The notes: generated by a model not told the origin, from the letters alone. DNA of 64,000 bases from Mesocentrotus franciscanus (GCA_037976565.1 CP137680.1:13534733-13598732), one strand, 5' to 3'. Shown: positions 32,036 to 44,708, numbered from the stretch's first letter. Translations and numbers: made by a program.

Positions 32036-33639
32036 GGTCTGTTCTGTTATCGCTTCTGTACCATATTACCTAAAAAAAAAATATTAAAAAAAAGAGAGAG
32101 GACTGTACAATACTAGGAAATACCTTGATTATTTTGTCACTGACATATATTTATTCAGTAGCTTATGACACTCTCCATATCGAAACCTTCAAGTAGTACA
32201 CGTATGTAGTTACCTGTAGCATAGTTATGTAGAGACAACCGGTCTGAAAAACTTTTTTTTTTTAAATTTGCCTAAGAGGTTTAGAAAAGTCGCTTTTGAA
32301 ATAGAGAAACATCCTAATGAAATACTATTAGGAGCATGTGATAGTGTGACTCAATGAAGAACTCTAGAAAAAAACATCTCATTAACAAACTTTAAAAGAA
32401 ATTGTAAATCTGAGAGTAAAGCCCAGTAGCAGGCTTGGCTGGCTTTGGATAGGATATCCTGCCAGTACAGGAAACAGGAGGAAGTCTGGCATCCGGTGGG
32501 AAGTGGCTCTTGTTGGTTTCAGTTTCTGAATTCTTAACTGAAAGACCACGAGGAGGAGGGGAATTCCCAGATACCGGATTGGCAGCTGGGGCCGCCTCCT
32601 ACCGCTCCTCCAACAGGAAGTAAAGGTCTTATCAGATAAGGGCCTAATTGATATAATGGGATATTAATGATTACTTGTGGTTCATCGATTCCATCCTTAA
32701 ACTTACTCGAGGCCAAGTCTGGGCACAAAGTGTCTCTCTTCTCCGTCAAATAATTTGAATTTGAAAGAATTCTTATATGCTATATATTTTTTTTTGATGT
32801 GCCAAATTTTACCTTCAGTGTTAAAATAAGTTGAATTTGTACTGGGTCTTTTTAATTATCAAAAACAGTGCAGAACATGTAGCTTCTTTTCTTAACAGAA
32901 ATCTGCAAAATATAGTATTTTGTCTTTTATTTCCCTTTTGCAAGGTTTTGCTATTTCATCTGTCAGAGCCAGTAAGGTGTTAACTTCTCTACCTCGAGAG
33001 AGATATAACGCTCTTCTGGCTTTGAACAGACAGTATGTAAAATGGGAACAGATGCTGTGAAGCAGAATTAAAAAAACCAGAATGACCTGGATTGAAATAA
33101 TAACCAACAAATAGGCTTTGGACCCAAATTTGCAAGGCACCTAGTTATCTCCTGTACAGGAAACAGATGACAGAAGTATTTACTTGCAGTACAACAAGTT
33201 TGGGATGTCCTGACAGAAATCACAGAATAGAAAGTTTTAATAGGTTAAGGCCGACTTGTGATGGTCATATTTGACAGCTGATAACCCTCTTTACAGATTA
33301 GCACATAGGAAAATGTTGGTAACTCGCCAAGAGCATCAGGAACGGGATAACACTTTCGATCACTTAGCCTTTTTACACAAAGTATCAGAACTAAATTGGT
33401 TATGCAAGATATAATGCTACATGATCTTGTTGCATAGTGTTTTAAACATTTACCAGTTTAAAGAAGATGATGTTTTGGTTTGCTTCTGCAACAGGCGTCG
33501 CATTTCTGTGCCATCGAGAGTTTGCGGTTAGTGTGCTTTCCCTGGCTGTACCCCAGCTCATGCCCCAGCTTGAGGACTTGTGTAGCTGACAGGGGTGCCA
33601 CTAATCACTTGTAGAAGTTTGTAAGGGGTACATGAACAA

Positions 33640-33715
33640 AACCCTCTCTCTCTCTCTCTCCCTTTCTCTCCCTTTCTCTCCCTTTCTCTCCCTTTCTCTC
33701 CCTTTCTCCCCCTCT
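33640..33715. repeat. TCTCTCCCTT tandem repeat
   Basis: A (TC)n start passes into about five copies of a 10-base TCTCTCCCTT unit. Confidence 0.9.
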
Positions 33716-36137
33716 GTGGGCCGATGACACTGTCTGTGAACTTGGCCTGGGGACAAGTCTCATTGACCTTCCCAGAGTTCATTGCTTACCCTCCTGGCGG
33801 AAAGTGTTCCGTTGGATTGGGGTGATTCAAGCCGATGTTGCTGAACTTCGGGAGGCATATGTTCGGATTTCATTGACAGATGGGGGTTATTCCTATTGAC
33901 AAAGCGCACAAGGTGGCTGCCGGATGTGTCACTTTTGGTACTCCAGTCATCTTAGCTGTGTGACCTGAAAATAATGCAGACTCATTTCTATTCATTCATC
34001 CTCATTTCTATTCATTCATCCTATGTGTACAATAACAACTCTCCTTTATCACTTTATTAATGTTTTGCTGTGATCACGACAGCATGTTCCTCGATTTCCC
34101 CCAAAACAAAATCTGCTGAACCTGGTTTTACCATGTCTGGTCATCTTGGAGAATTTCAATACCAGTGAGCCAAACTGAGCACATTCATCACCTCGTATTA
34201 ATTTTCTATCTGTCCCTACATTTTCTAAGGTTACTCGTTGGAATGGGTGTGAGAGAAGGAGCATTAATTTGCAGATTTTTTGAAAAGTCATGCTTTAAGA
34301 GCTATGACACACTGAATTTGGATTAGTGCCTTGGCACAACTGGAGCTCCCCTCAGTTGGCTGGCTGGCGACAGCCTGTAACTTTCCACTGGAGTCAGACA
34401 GTCATTCATGGCCGACTTCCTTTTGGACTATCACTGGCAGGAAGGTGCCACTTCCATGTGGGGGGAAATGAGGCATAAGCCCCTCATTTCCCTCCCCCTC
34501 TCACTTACACACTCACTGTCATTCGGGTCTAACTTTCTCTCTTTCTATTTCTCTCTCTCTCTTGGGGGTTGATAAAGTTACTAGTACTCGGCTAGAGGAC
34601 ATACGTAGACTCGATGGGAGGAACCCAAACTCTTTCAACTGAAAGTAGTTCTGGTTGTTGCCTCGGACAAGTTCCTGTATGGATTATTGAAGCAACATTG
34701 AGCTTCTGTTTCGCAATGCTTCTGCTGTTCTTACACTTTCTGCACACCATACACATCACAGCGGTAAAATCTTAGACCACTAGCAATGCATAGGATGGCT
34801 GTCAAAGTCCCATTGATTTTTTTTCTCTCAATTACTTTCCCTCTAAAACATGAGTTTTAAAATAGACGCGACCAAAAAGTAGCAAAACTCGACTTTAATA
34901 GCTGTCTGTAGTTTCCTAGACATTACACTGCCACTAGATTATGTAGACAGTGTGTATATTATAATTATAAGGGAATCAGTGAAAAAGGAGGAAGTGCATT
35001 TTGACTACCTGTAAAACGGGTAGTGCCATGTGCCTCAAAAAAATTAAAAATAAACAATGTAAAATAAACAAGAGGAGGAGAGTAGAATGAATGACTTAAA
35101 ACTCATAGCAAGTCAGGTAGAATAGTTGAGAAATGAGCAGACTTGTAAATAATGTACAAAACCTGTTTCGTGTTTCTCTGTTATTGTGATACCAGTCGTT
35201 GACATGTCGTTTGTGGAGTAACAATGCATTTTTTATGTTTTACATGCATCTGGGTTGGGGATAGGTCTGGAGAGCTCTTAATTCAAGATTTAAAAAAAGA
35301 TTTTTAACAAGGTAGAATTGTGTAAAAAACATCTAAAATACCTTCCTAAATTCTGCGGTCCATAGTCATCGGTTGGTTGACTGAGAGCACAGCTCCTAAG
35401 TCAAGATAACATTTGCTGATGTGGATATTTAAACGACAAATGAATTTTATTGCCATCTCAATGCATTATCAGTCAACATTGCAAGATTTTTTTTTTCTAT
35501 TGCAAATGTTTTGGCTGCCTTTCTCGAAAAACTTGTCATTTTTGTACATCTCTTTACTTCCAACAGAATATAGAAAAAATATATCTATTGAAAGAAAGGT
35601 AACGGAGATTCGGTGAAATATTATCCCGCATATTTCGTCTTTTATTTTTTTGCAGTTATTTATGTATTCATTGGTGGTACTTGCAATACTCGCTTTTTCC
35701 CTTTGTATGTGTTTCCAAAAACTCAGTAATTTCTTCTTTCTTGACAGGGTGATGGACCTACCCCATGTATTTAAGTTTCAAAAGTATCTAATATTTGCTC
35801 GAAACAGCAGCTGATGTACCGATACGCAAAATTGGCAATATTGTGTATTGCTCCTTTTTTTTGCCGCTTCACCTCACCTTTTTCTTCTGTTCCCTTTCCA
35901 ATCAAATTTTATCAACTATTTTTGTAGAGTACATGTTTAATTGCTCTCTCCCTTTTCTCTCCTATCCCCTACTTGTCCATAGAACTTTATATCAAAACCA
36001 AAGAATATATGTATCATTTTAAGATAATCTTTTTTGTTATTGTTTTTTAAGAGGGGGAGTTTTTCAATTGGACAATCATGTATTATCAATTGTAACTTTA
36101 AAAGAAGCAAGATACACTCTATAAAATAGGTTTCTGA

Positions 36138-36143
36138 AATAAA
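36138..36143 (+). terminator. Candidate proximal poly(A) signal of TFAP4
   Basis: AATAAA, followed within 30-40 bases by GT-rich sequence (TGTCTGGAAATGTGTT). Confidence 0.4.
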
Positions 36144-37761
36144 CTTTGTAATAGATGCATGTCTGGAAATGTGTTCTAAGACTTAAAGAGGCATATATAT
36201 TTGTATTCTATGTTAGACTTACGCTGATTAAATACATGTGGAATACACTTGTTGTTATTGCAACCCTAAAGAGTACCAGTACGGGAAAATTATGACCTTT
36301 TTGTCACTCACTGAAAACTTTTCACTCTCTTCACTAAGATTCCCAAATTGTAGAGCCTCTTTCTTGTCACTGGATTCTGTAGCCTACACTTATTCTAGCC
36401 ATAGATATCTTGTAACACTATTTTGCTGTATATAAGTGTTCATGCATAAGTATGTCTGATTAAGCTATGTAAGAGGGTGCTACATATTTGACCCTACGGA
36501 TCTTGTATTGCCCTATACAGGTCATAAAACGGTTCCTCGTACGAGTATGTGCATCGGCAGAAACTGTGCGGTTAAATCTTTGGAGAACAAAATCTGACAT
36601 TTTTTTTTTTTGTGGGGGTGTTCTAAAATGTGCACCATTTCAAATATTCAGGACACTACACTTCATCTGTAAATGTACTCATTGGTATTTTTTACTGTAA
36701 GAAGTTTCCTAAAAAGTCACAAAATCGCAAAACATACTTGGAATTTGCCAAATTTGTTTCTATTCAGGACTATTGATAGGGATATAGGTACATGTGTACA
36801 TGTTGTGTAGCACCTTGCTATGTATATTTTCCTTTGTGATATCACTAAAAAGGATGACGGATATATTTCATGATGTTGTTGATGTTGTATTTTATTGTAC
36901 ATGACATATGATGTCAGTATATATTCACTTGTTCATTTATGTATTATACGTGAAGAGATGAATTTATTGTTTGTATAACTTATGGAAACTTATGAAATTT
37001 GTATTTTGTTGGTTGGAACATTTTTTTATGCATTTCATTATCAAAAAGAGCTGATTGTAAACAGCTCATATCTCTTCTTCAGGCACAGTGACTTTTATAA
37101 ATCCTTAAAATATGAGGGAAAAGAGAAAACCAAAAAAAAAAGTATTTAATCAAGAAATGACAATTCCCATGAACTGTAATCATATTTATATACCCAAAGC
37201 AGGGACTGTATTATATTATTGTAAAGAGAATTCATCATTCCATACAATTTTATTCATTATCTGTTAGAATTATTATTTAACTAAAGCATATATAAAATAC
37301 TGCACAAAAGTAAACGTGTATTGACTGCTCTACAGTTTGAATAGTAATGACCACCTTTTTACAGTTATAGATCGACATGGAAAATTAGAACAATGACATT
37401 TAAAAAAAACGCATAGCGCTCAAAGCATGTGACTTTTTATTTTTTAGGAAACTGTTAATTCCCCCCAAACAGAATATCTTTATTGTAGTTATAATTTTTG
37501 ACATTCCAAATTTCATTCATCCGTTGCCTGCATGGAAAGTAAGGGCATTTCCTGAAACCCTAGTATTATATATCCACATAACCCCCTTTCAAAGATATAT
37601 TGCAAAATATACAAATGACTTGTCATATATATGATATATAACTTTGAAATGTTTTTGTACATTTATGAGATTTTTCTCCCCCAAAGCCCTGTATGGTTCT
37701 GTGTGCTGACTGTATTATTGTGCCGACATTTGTGTTTATAACTGATGACAACACCCGACAA

Positions 37762-37767
37762 AATAAA
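37762..37767 (+). terminator. Candidate distal poly(A) signal of TFAP4
   Basis: AATAAA in a TGTGTTTATAACTG...AAAATAAAAA context. A GT-rich stretch (GTGCTCCCGTGTATGATTGTGTG) begins about 65 bases downstream. Just beyond, repeat-derived sequence starts at 38133. Confidence 0.45.
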
Positions 37768-38132
37768 AATTTAAAAAAATCACAAATAATTGTACACAAG
37801 TAATTTTATTCCAATCTAATGTCCTTGCACTGTGCTCCCGTGTATGATTGTGTGAACGACAACAGAGAGTGTGTGGGAGAAGAGGGGAATATTCAAGAAG
37901 GAGGAGAAAAAGATGAAGAAGAAGAGTAGGATGGGTGATCTAAAGTGGCGAAGAGAGAAATGGAGGAATATGAGAAAATATAATACGAGTAATTTTAAAA
38001 AGACAGGCGATATTTGCAAATGATAAGAGTATATAGACATATACATGTACATATTTTTTGCGTACATTTTATTGTAGGAATTTTGCGAAATCAGTTGTTT
38101 AGTTATCAATATCGTGTTATACATTTAATCAG

Positions 38133-38193
38133 TGGCGTAACGAGCAAAACCGTTTGTGGGGTCAGAACAAAATCCTTATCACCACCAAGTATA
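38133..38193. repeat. hAT-like left end fragment
   Basis: CAGTGGCGTAACGAGC resembles the terminus of another CAG-starting DNA transposon family. The octamer GCATAATG and hAT-like copy 2 follow, suggesting insertion into or beside an older element. The other end was not found. Confidence 0.4.
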
Positions 38194-38472
38194 GCATAAT
38201 GCAGGGGCGGCGGAGCGTCTTCCGAAATAGGGAGGGGGCACCAACAAAAAAGGGCACTTTCTGGAAAAAAGGGGCACCTACAAAGGGAAACATCAACAAA
38301 ACCTACACCATTTTTGGACATTGGTATATACCGAGCAAAGATTATAAGATTTGTGAGGTCCCCGTGCGAAAAATTACATCATATAAAGAAGACCCCCAAA
38401 CCCTGATGAGTATTAAGCACAATCTAATGAAGAAAGACTGAAAAGTTCTTTTATAAGTAACACTATAATAGT

Positions 38473-38656
38473 GCACCCCTAATTCAAGGCGACTTAGAGT
38501 CCCCTTTTCTTTAATTTTTCCTAGAGCTCGCTCGCTACGCTCGCTCGCATATATAGATGTTATAATAATTATAACATCTCTATATGCGAGCGAGCGAGCG
38601 AGCTCTAGGGAAAATTAAAGAAAAGGGGACTCTAAGTCGCCTTGAATTAGGGGTGC
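38473..38656. repeat. 184-bp near-perfect palindrome in hAT-like copy 2
   Basis: The left arm, from GCACCCCTAATTCAAGG, and the right arm, to CCTTGAATTAGGGGTGC, are complementary for about 90 bp each with a few mismatches. They meet at a TATAATAATTATA centre. Copy 1 has only a single, diverged version of the right arm (around 7950-8015), so the inverted duplication is specific to this copy or lost in copy 1. Confidence 0.85.
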
Positions 38657-38665
38657 CTGTTATGG

Positions 38666-39290
38666 AGAAAGGATAAGTAGGCACTTATCAAAAGTGAAAA
38701 GGACAGTTATAAGAAAAGAAAAGGTGCTCGTATCAAAGTAAAAAAGGCAATTATCAGAGCCTTCAGAGGTGAAATGGCACTTCTTGCACCTGAAAATGGA
38801 CACATAACAGAAATGAAAAAGGCACTTGTGAGAATGAAAATGGGGAATCTGTTGAAGGAGAAGGGCACCTATCAGATTTTAGTAGGGGCATTTATCAGAT
38901 GTTAAAGGGGGCATTTTGAAAAGGGGGAGGGGCTCATATAAAAAAGGAAAAGGGGCACTTATCCGAAGGAAATAATTATGGTACTTATTAGAAATGAAAA
39001 GGGGCACGTGTCAAAATAAAAGGGGCACTTATCAGAGGTGAAAAATGGCATTTAAGAGAAAGTGAAGGGGGTTCTTATTAAGAAGGAAAAATGCACTTAT
39101 TAAAAAGGAAAAGGGGCACGAGTCAAAGTAAAAAAGGGCAAAAATATCAGAGGTGAAAAGGGAAATTTCTCGCACCTGAAAAGACGTAGGGCCTACTCAC
39201 CAGAGATGAAAAAAGAGGAAAGGGACAGTTATTAGAAAAGAAAAGGGGCACTTGTCCTGTGTAAAAAGGGGCTTTTGGGGGGTAGCCTAC
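38666..39290. repeat. Minisatellite inside hAT-like copy 2
   Basis: Same GGGGCACTTATCA-type units as at 8029-8990. The first nine variant units can be matched one to one in order with copy 1. Confidence 0.8.
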
Positions 39291-39372
39291 CTGAAAAAGT
39301 GGGGGCGCAGTGCCCCCACCGGGAGTGCTGCCTCTTGCATAATGGGCAAAAATGAGAGAAACACCGGAAATC

Positions 39373-39386
39373 ATGTCATTTCAGCA
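39373..39386. repeat. LINE target-site duplication, left
   Basis: ATGTCATTTCAGCA, identical to 40894-40907. Confidence 0.85.
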
Positions 39387-40893
39387 TGAGTCAACATTGG
39401 TTTGACTGTTTGGGAGGGCTGCATCTACTGCTGAATTGCAATTATACTGATGATGCTTTAAATCTCTTAAAACTTAGAAATGTGCCACATTTTTACATTG
39501 AAATATTACATGCATGGTACCTCATAAAAAAATACACATCAGTTGAATGTCAGGCCCAGAAACATGTTGACGAAAATATTTTATGGTATAATCAAAATAT
39601 TGTTTTTGAAAAGAAAATGTTATTTTATGAAGACTGGTATAAAAGTGGTATTTTATATATTTTAAAGGATATCTTTAAAAATGGTACTTTTGTTTCAGTA
39701 AATAAATTATAATATCCGCCTTAAAACTAGACGAAGTAAACAACTTTTGATTTTTGACTATGCAAAGCAACGAAAATCAATTCCAAAAATCTGGATAAAT
39801 GATAAACATAGAGTACCTTTAGGATTCAAAGATCATAATTTCATTATCCCCCACATTGTATTTGGAAAAGCAGTTAAGCCTGTTAGCCTTTTGAGTAGTA
39901 AACAGTGGTATAATATTATAAGTTTTAAACAAATTAAGATAAATAAATGTTGTTTGTATTGGGAAAATGTCCTGCAGGAGGATGTTAAATGGTCCTCTGT
40001 TTTTAATAGAAATTTGATTGGGATTAAAGAATTTCGTCTACGTGAATTCAATTTCAAGCTTTTATATAATATTGTACCTGTTCGCAGGGGCGGATCCAGC
40101 CGGCGGCAAGGGAGGGGGCCTAAAAAGGGGCCCACTTCGTGCGAAAATTTGCAAATCGTGCCGGTCGATTTTTCGCCCAGTGGGGTAGTGAGCAAAAAAA
40201 AATTTTGGCACCCGAAAAGGGTTATTTTTTCTACTACCCCCTTGGGTGCCAGGGTAGTGAGCACAATTTTTTTCCACCGCCACCCCCTTGGGCGCCAGGG
40301 GAGGGGGCCCAACTTCTTTTTTTTTTCAAAAAAAGGGTGTTTTTACCCGTTTTTTTCTAGGGGAGGGGGCCCCTCCCCCTGGATCCGCCACTGCCTGTTC
40401 GTAAAAATCTGTTTAAGTGGGGTCTCATATACGATGACCTTTGTTTAAAATGCAAAGAAACTGAAGATATTGTTCATGCTTTTATTTCATGTAAGGCAAA
40501 CGAAACCTTCTTTGAATATTTAAAGGACTTAATTTTACATGCTTTCAATCTTAAAATAGAGATAGATATTGTTTACTTACTCAAAATGAATTCGCAAACC
40601 GAAATCGATTTGATAATGACTATTGCTTTTTGGTCTATTTATAAAATGATTATTTTTCGTAATAAGTATAGGTATGATAATAGAGATCTAAATTTGATTT
40701 ATTTATTTAAGAGAGAAATGACTAACAGAATAAAAATAACAAAACATGAAATTTCCCGCGAATTTGTTTAGTTATATGTGAACAAATATTATATGTATTA
40801 TTGATGTTCCAATGTTTTGCTAAATTGTAAGTAAAAGTATGCTATTGTTTGAATATTGAATAAACACCTCATTAGAGGCAAAGAGAAAAAAAA
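39387..40893 (+). mobile_element. 5'-truncated LINE (L1/Tx1-like) with 14-bp target duplications
   Basis: Flanked by the perfect 14-mer ATGTCATTTCAGCA and ending in an A-rich tail (AGAGAAAAAAAA) just before the right copy. The coding remnant is the pol C-terminus: a WYNQNIVF and YEDWYKSGI region, then a zinc-binding RT-associated domain (ILYNIVPVR-type segment, CLKCKETEDIVHAFISC at about 40438-40490) and a short tail to a stop at 40769-40771. There is a frameshift near 39707. The element is interrupted by a 309-bp hAT-like MITE at 40085-40393. This layout is typical of L1/Tx1-type LINEs (family knowledge). Confidence 0.85.
40077..40401. mobile_element. 309-bp hAT-like MITE inside the LINE, with octamer duplications
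   Basis: The element proper is 40085-40393. Ends CAGGGGCGGATCCAG and CTGGATCCGCCACTG are inverted repeats. The octamer CCTGTTCG is found on both sides (40077-40084 and 40394-40401). The LINE frame reads on across the site if the insert and one octamer are ignored, so the insertion postdates the LINE. The interior is G/C- and A-tract-rich with two related GGGTAGTGAGCA units. Confidence 0.9.
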
Positions 40894-43122
40894 ATGTCAT
40901 TTCAGCAACATTAATCACTGGTATCGAGTTAGAAATAAACCACGCTTGAATTTTATTTTATTTTATGGGGGTCAACTGCCGCAAAGCCGGGGTACAAGGG
41001 CAATTGCCCCCAATAAAATGGCGACAAAGGGAAACAGAAAAAAGGAATAAAAGAGAGAAAAGGAGTGAAAAGATCGAGACAAGACAACCCTGCACCCCCT
41101 GCACCCCCTGCACCCCAATCGATATTTCATCCGTTGAGTAAGAACGATAGCCATACATAATTCAGATGCACCCTCAATGTCTGGATCCGCGTTACTTCAG
41201 TGGTTCAAAACTCTGTACGGAATTCGTTTCCCTCCGCTTTATTGTCAACGTTTTAAAAAAAGTACTAGATAGTAATCGACAATACTAATTTGTTTCAGTA
41301 AAAGCATGGGTTTGTGGTAGGGCCATGGTAAATGCATGACACGAAGTAACCGGACCCTGAACCGAGATGGCGCTATGACATATTTCCTGCCAGAGCCATC
41401 GATTAGGATGCGTACAGACATCGACCCTACTCTCATTAAGTAGAATTGATTGATGTTGATAGTGGAACCTCTGTGATCAAATTGTTTACACCAAGAAGTA
41501 TAATCCTACCTCCTTGTTTACACCCAACTAGCTTCTTAACCAATTCTTCACCAATTCGTGAGCAAAAAAAAAGAGGTTAAAGTGTGGTTACCATTTTTTT
41601 TTTTTTTTTAGCCTGGGGTAGGGGCCCGGGCGTGTCTTATTTAAACGTAACCTAGCCATCCTAGCGTTGCATATTAATATTTGAATAGAATATTTTCGTT
41701 GGCACGGTGTGGTGGAGATCAAAATTAAATCGGCAAGATTCTGGACTAACCAGTATGTCGCAATGATTATGGACAAGTTCCGACCTGGGTAGTCATTCGT
41801 TTACGGTAAGCCTCCCGATTTTCTCGCAATGTCATTTATTTTAAGTAAACATAGCTTTGCACTTGTAATTTTTGTATGAAATCTCATTATTTGATTTAAT
41901 GAGGAGAGCTTTGACCTTTGAAATGCCATAGGATTTGCTTTGGATGAGTTGTGGGAGCTTAATTTCTCCGAAAATCTATTCTGTGCTGAATTACTGGGGA
42001 GGGGGGTTGAACGTTATACAGCTGTTAAAAGTAATGTGGATAATGACTGGCTTATGCAATGGTAATGAAGATTGCATTTGAAAGCACTCGCTTATTAAAC
42101 GAACCACGACCTAAACTCGACTGCGGCCTTGACAGAGGACAAATCGAGAGAGACATTTTGTTATGTTCTCCGTCGAAATGACAGAGTGCCCGGTTCTTCG
42201 CGTCATTGTCAATAATTATCCACATGTTTTTAAACTTGTTGCTGACTCTATGTTGAAGACGTTGATATAAAGGATGATTAAGTACCTTAGTATTAGCTTG
42301 GATGATAGCATGTCCACAGGAGGGCTCCAGCCATCTTCGGAAAGAGAAGGTTACAACTCTAAAAAGGTTAAAGGGATCTTAATTCTCCTATTGCTTTTGG
42401 ACCAACGCTAATCTTCTAAGGCGTTACAAAATTTGAGGAGCTATAGCAATCATTGTTTTTGCAGCTCACCTCTGGATCTAAATTTCTAAAGCATTTTGAG
42501 ATTTGTGTATGTATTCGTTCTCCTGTTTTGAATATCAAAACCAATATCTATTAAAGAGATGATTGGTACAAAAAATGGCAGAGTAGCAAAGAATACACAC
42601 AGACACAAGCTTTTCGTCTTCCGTTTGTATCGTCCTGTTTTTGTTAATTCTTGCGATCGATGAGGTGTTGCGAGACCAAAAGCTTCATTATGCCTGTATT
42701 CGTTGCAAATCCAATATCCTTGTGTCTATATAAAAAAAAACTGATACATCCAGTCACGTTTTTCGTATATGTATCACTTTATACCCCATAAGACTTGACT
42801 TTTGTTCTGAAGTGTTAAGGACTGGCCAGGGGTGGGAGATGGGGGCATGATGACACCCTAAAGGTTGCGACCAATGGTCGTCTCGGAATTTTTCACAAGC
42901 CTTCATAATATAGCTACGCAAAGAACAAGTGCGCATCGTCAGTGTTGTTAAAAATAGATAATTTCGTTACATAATTATGACTGATATTAATTAAGAACTT
43001 TTAAGTGAAAACAATGCAGTCTTCCAGTTTTGTTCATTTGGAAGAGTCTAAATTTGTATCGGTGCATGTATTATATGAATTCGCAAATAAGAGAAATTAT
43101 GTCGTTGTTTCCTGCCGAAATA
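40894..43122. other. Gene-free stretch
   Basis: The right LINE target duplication is at 40894-40907. A 9-base (CTGCACCCC) repeat, three copies, lies at 41090-41116. A T tract is at 41594-41609. A one-ended relative of the family 1 MITE (CGGTGTGGTGGAGATC...GATTCTGGAC) is at 41704-41745. No gene. Confidence 0.5.
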
Positions 43123-43136
43123 AAATGATGATGATG

Positions 43137-43186
<50 letters not shown>

Positions 43187-43194
43187 GATGATGA
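43123..43194. repeat. (ATG)n microsatellite
   Basis: About 23 ATG triplets with GTG variants. The Met-rich ORF over it is an artefact. Confidence 0.95.
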
Positions 43195-43339
43195 TAACCG
43201 GGAATAAAATGCAACGACAATTATTACAGCAATGAAAATATTTACAACACTAACAGTACCATTTTTTGTCAAACTAACGCAGTAGAGTACTTTCAAATAG
43301 TAGCTGCGCTATATAATAGATCTATTTATTATTATATTT

Positions 43340-43712
43340 ATGATGAATGAAATCCTGTTCAGTGATTGGTCAACATAGCATCATGTGACCAAACATAACA
43401 TTGCTATGACTTTACCGTTAAGAAAAATAGTACTATACCGTGACGTCATGCACTATACCATGGCACTATACCATGGATGACGTCATAGATATTTCCTTCC
43501 AAGGCACTACTGTGAATGCATTCAGCGAGCGTACAGGATTTCAAATGCCTCCAGCGGTCAACTCCCGCGGTGTCACGGCGCTCACGCTGTGCAATTTACG
43601 CTGAGCCGCAGTAACTGGACTACACTACTGCAGTACTTGTATATAGCACCAGCTTTCGGTCTTGAATTTGTGGATTCCTCGGTGACAGAAATTATTAATA
43701 TTATTATTATTA

Positions 43713-43749
<37 letters not shown>

Positions 43750-43870
43750 GAAGGTTGGTTTGAAAAAAACATTTCATGCACTATTTCAAGCCACTAGTGA
43801 AATTATGGATTCCTCGGCGACAGAAATAGCACTATTCCTGCCACCTCGATCCATAATTTCAACTAGAGCC
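43340..43870. repeat. CRE-bearing foldback / repeat cluster
   Basis: Two perfect CRE palindromes TGACGTCA (43441-43448 and 43478-43485) flank a duplicated GCACTATACCATG unit. An (ATT)n tract follows at 43697-43748. A GGATTCCTCGG.GACAGAAAT block occurs twice (43673 and 43808). An inverted pair ATGCACTATTTCAAGCC / GCCTCTCAGTGCAT brackets the second copy. It is probably a composite repeat; the element type is unknown. Confidence 0.5.
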
Positions 43871-44708
43871 TCTCAGTGCATGGTATATTTGTTTACTATC
43901 AACAAAATGATGATAAAGATGATGATTGTGTTAAGAATTTTGGAATTGTTTATAACGATTCGCTGCATAAGTTCTTATTTCATCAAGATTGTAGGCACTT
44001 TCGGATTTGTATTTCGGAGGTTATAGGAGAACATGGAAAATGAACAATGTAAAATCTGTTTTTCCCATTATTGTCTAAGTGCCGCAGGGGATCGAATTAT
44101 AATCGATACCATTACAATTACGTAGAGTGCTTTCGATTTCTCTCGATTCGGGAAGCTATAGCATTCACTTAAGTTCATGTATTTTATTAGAAAACACGTC
44201 CGCCATCATGGTAGTCCGAGTGTCTCCTTTATTTCTATTTACGCTTCAGGAAGAAAATTAAAGAAAATCTGAATTTCAGGCAGTGATGGAATGAAAACTT
44301 TGAAGAAGAAAAATCTAACCGAATTCACACCGAACATCAAGAGATATCGACGACTTAATTGTATTTGTAAAAAGTAAAATTACATGATTGTAGTGCTTTT
44401 GATTTTTATCGATCCGGGAAGCTATTCCATTGACTTGAGTTCATTGATTAGGAGGTAAGATTTTGATGAATGTGAACAAAATGTTAATAAACATTTTTTT
44501 TAAAACAATCTTGGAACTTTTTTTGATAATGCTTTCCGTAATAATGAATTCTTTCTTAAGTAATACTCTATTGTTGTTCAGTATCTCCTTTGTTGTGCAC
44601 TTGTTTGATGTCACGCTCCACAGTGAAACCTGTACATAAAGACCGCTCAACGGAGACTAGAAAAGCAGTCTTTATGAGCAGGTGGTCTTATTGTACATCT
44701 ATGTTTAA
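43871..44708. other. Gene-free stretch
   Basis: No gene. Positions 44620-44700 carry an ACATAAAGACCGC...GGTGGTCTTA segment that is weakly echoed at about 47720-47765, on the other side of the LINE. Confidence 0.4.

Larger units (their letters stand above)
32036..37790 (+). other. Putative long TFAP4 3' UTR
   Basis: No other gene and few repeats occur in this 5.7 kb, apart from a TCTCTCCCTT minisatellite at 33640-33715. T-rich, AT-rich sequence typical of 3' UTRs dominates, with a Pumilio-type TGTAAATA at 35144-35151. Its limit is set by candidate poly(A) signals and is not proven. Confidence 0.5.
38202..39336. mobile_element. Non-autonomous hAT-like DNA transposon, copy 2 (1135 bp)
   Basis: Starts CAGGGGCGGCGGAGCG, close to copy 1 at 7521, and ends in GTGCTGCCTCTT. 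It is flanked by the octamer GCATAATG (38194-38201 and 39337-39344). The last base of the right end is T where copy 1 has G. The interior contains a 184-bp palindrome (38473-38656) and the shared minisatellite (38666-39290). No transposase. Confidence 0.82.
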
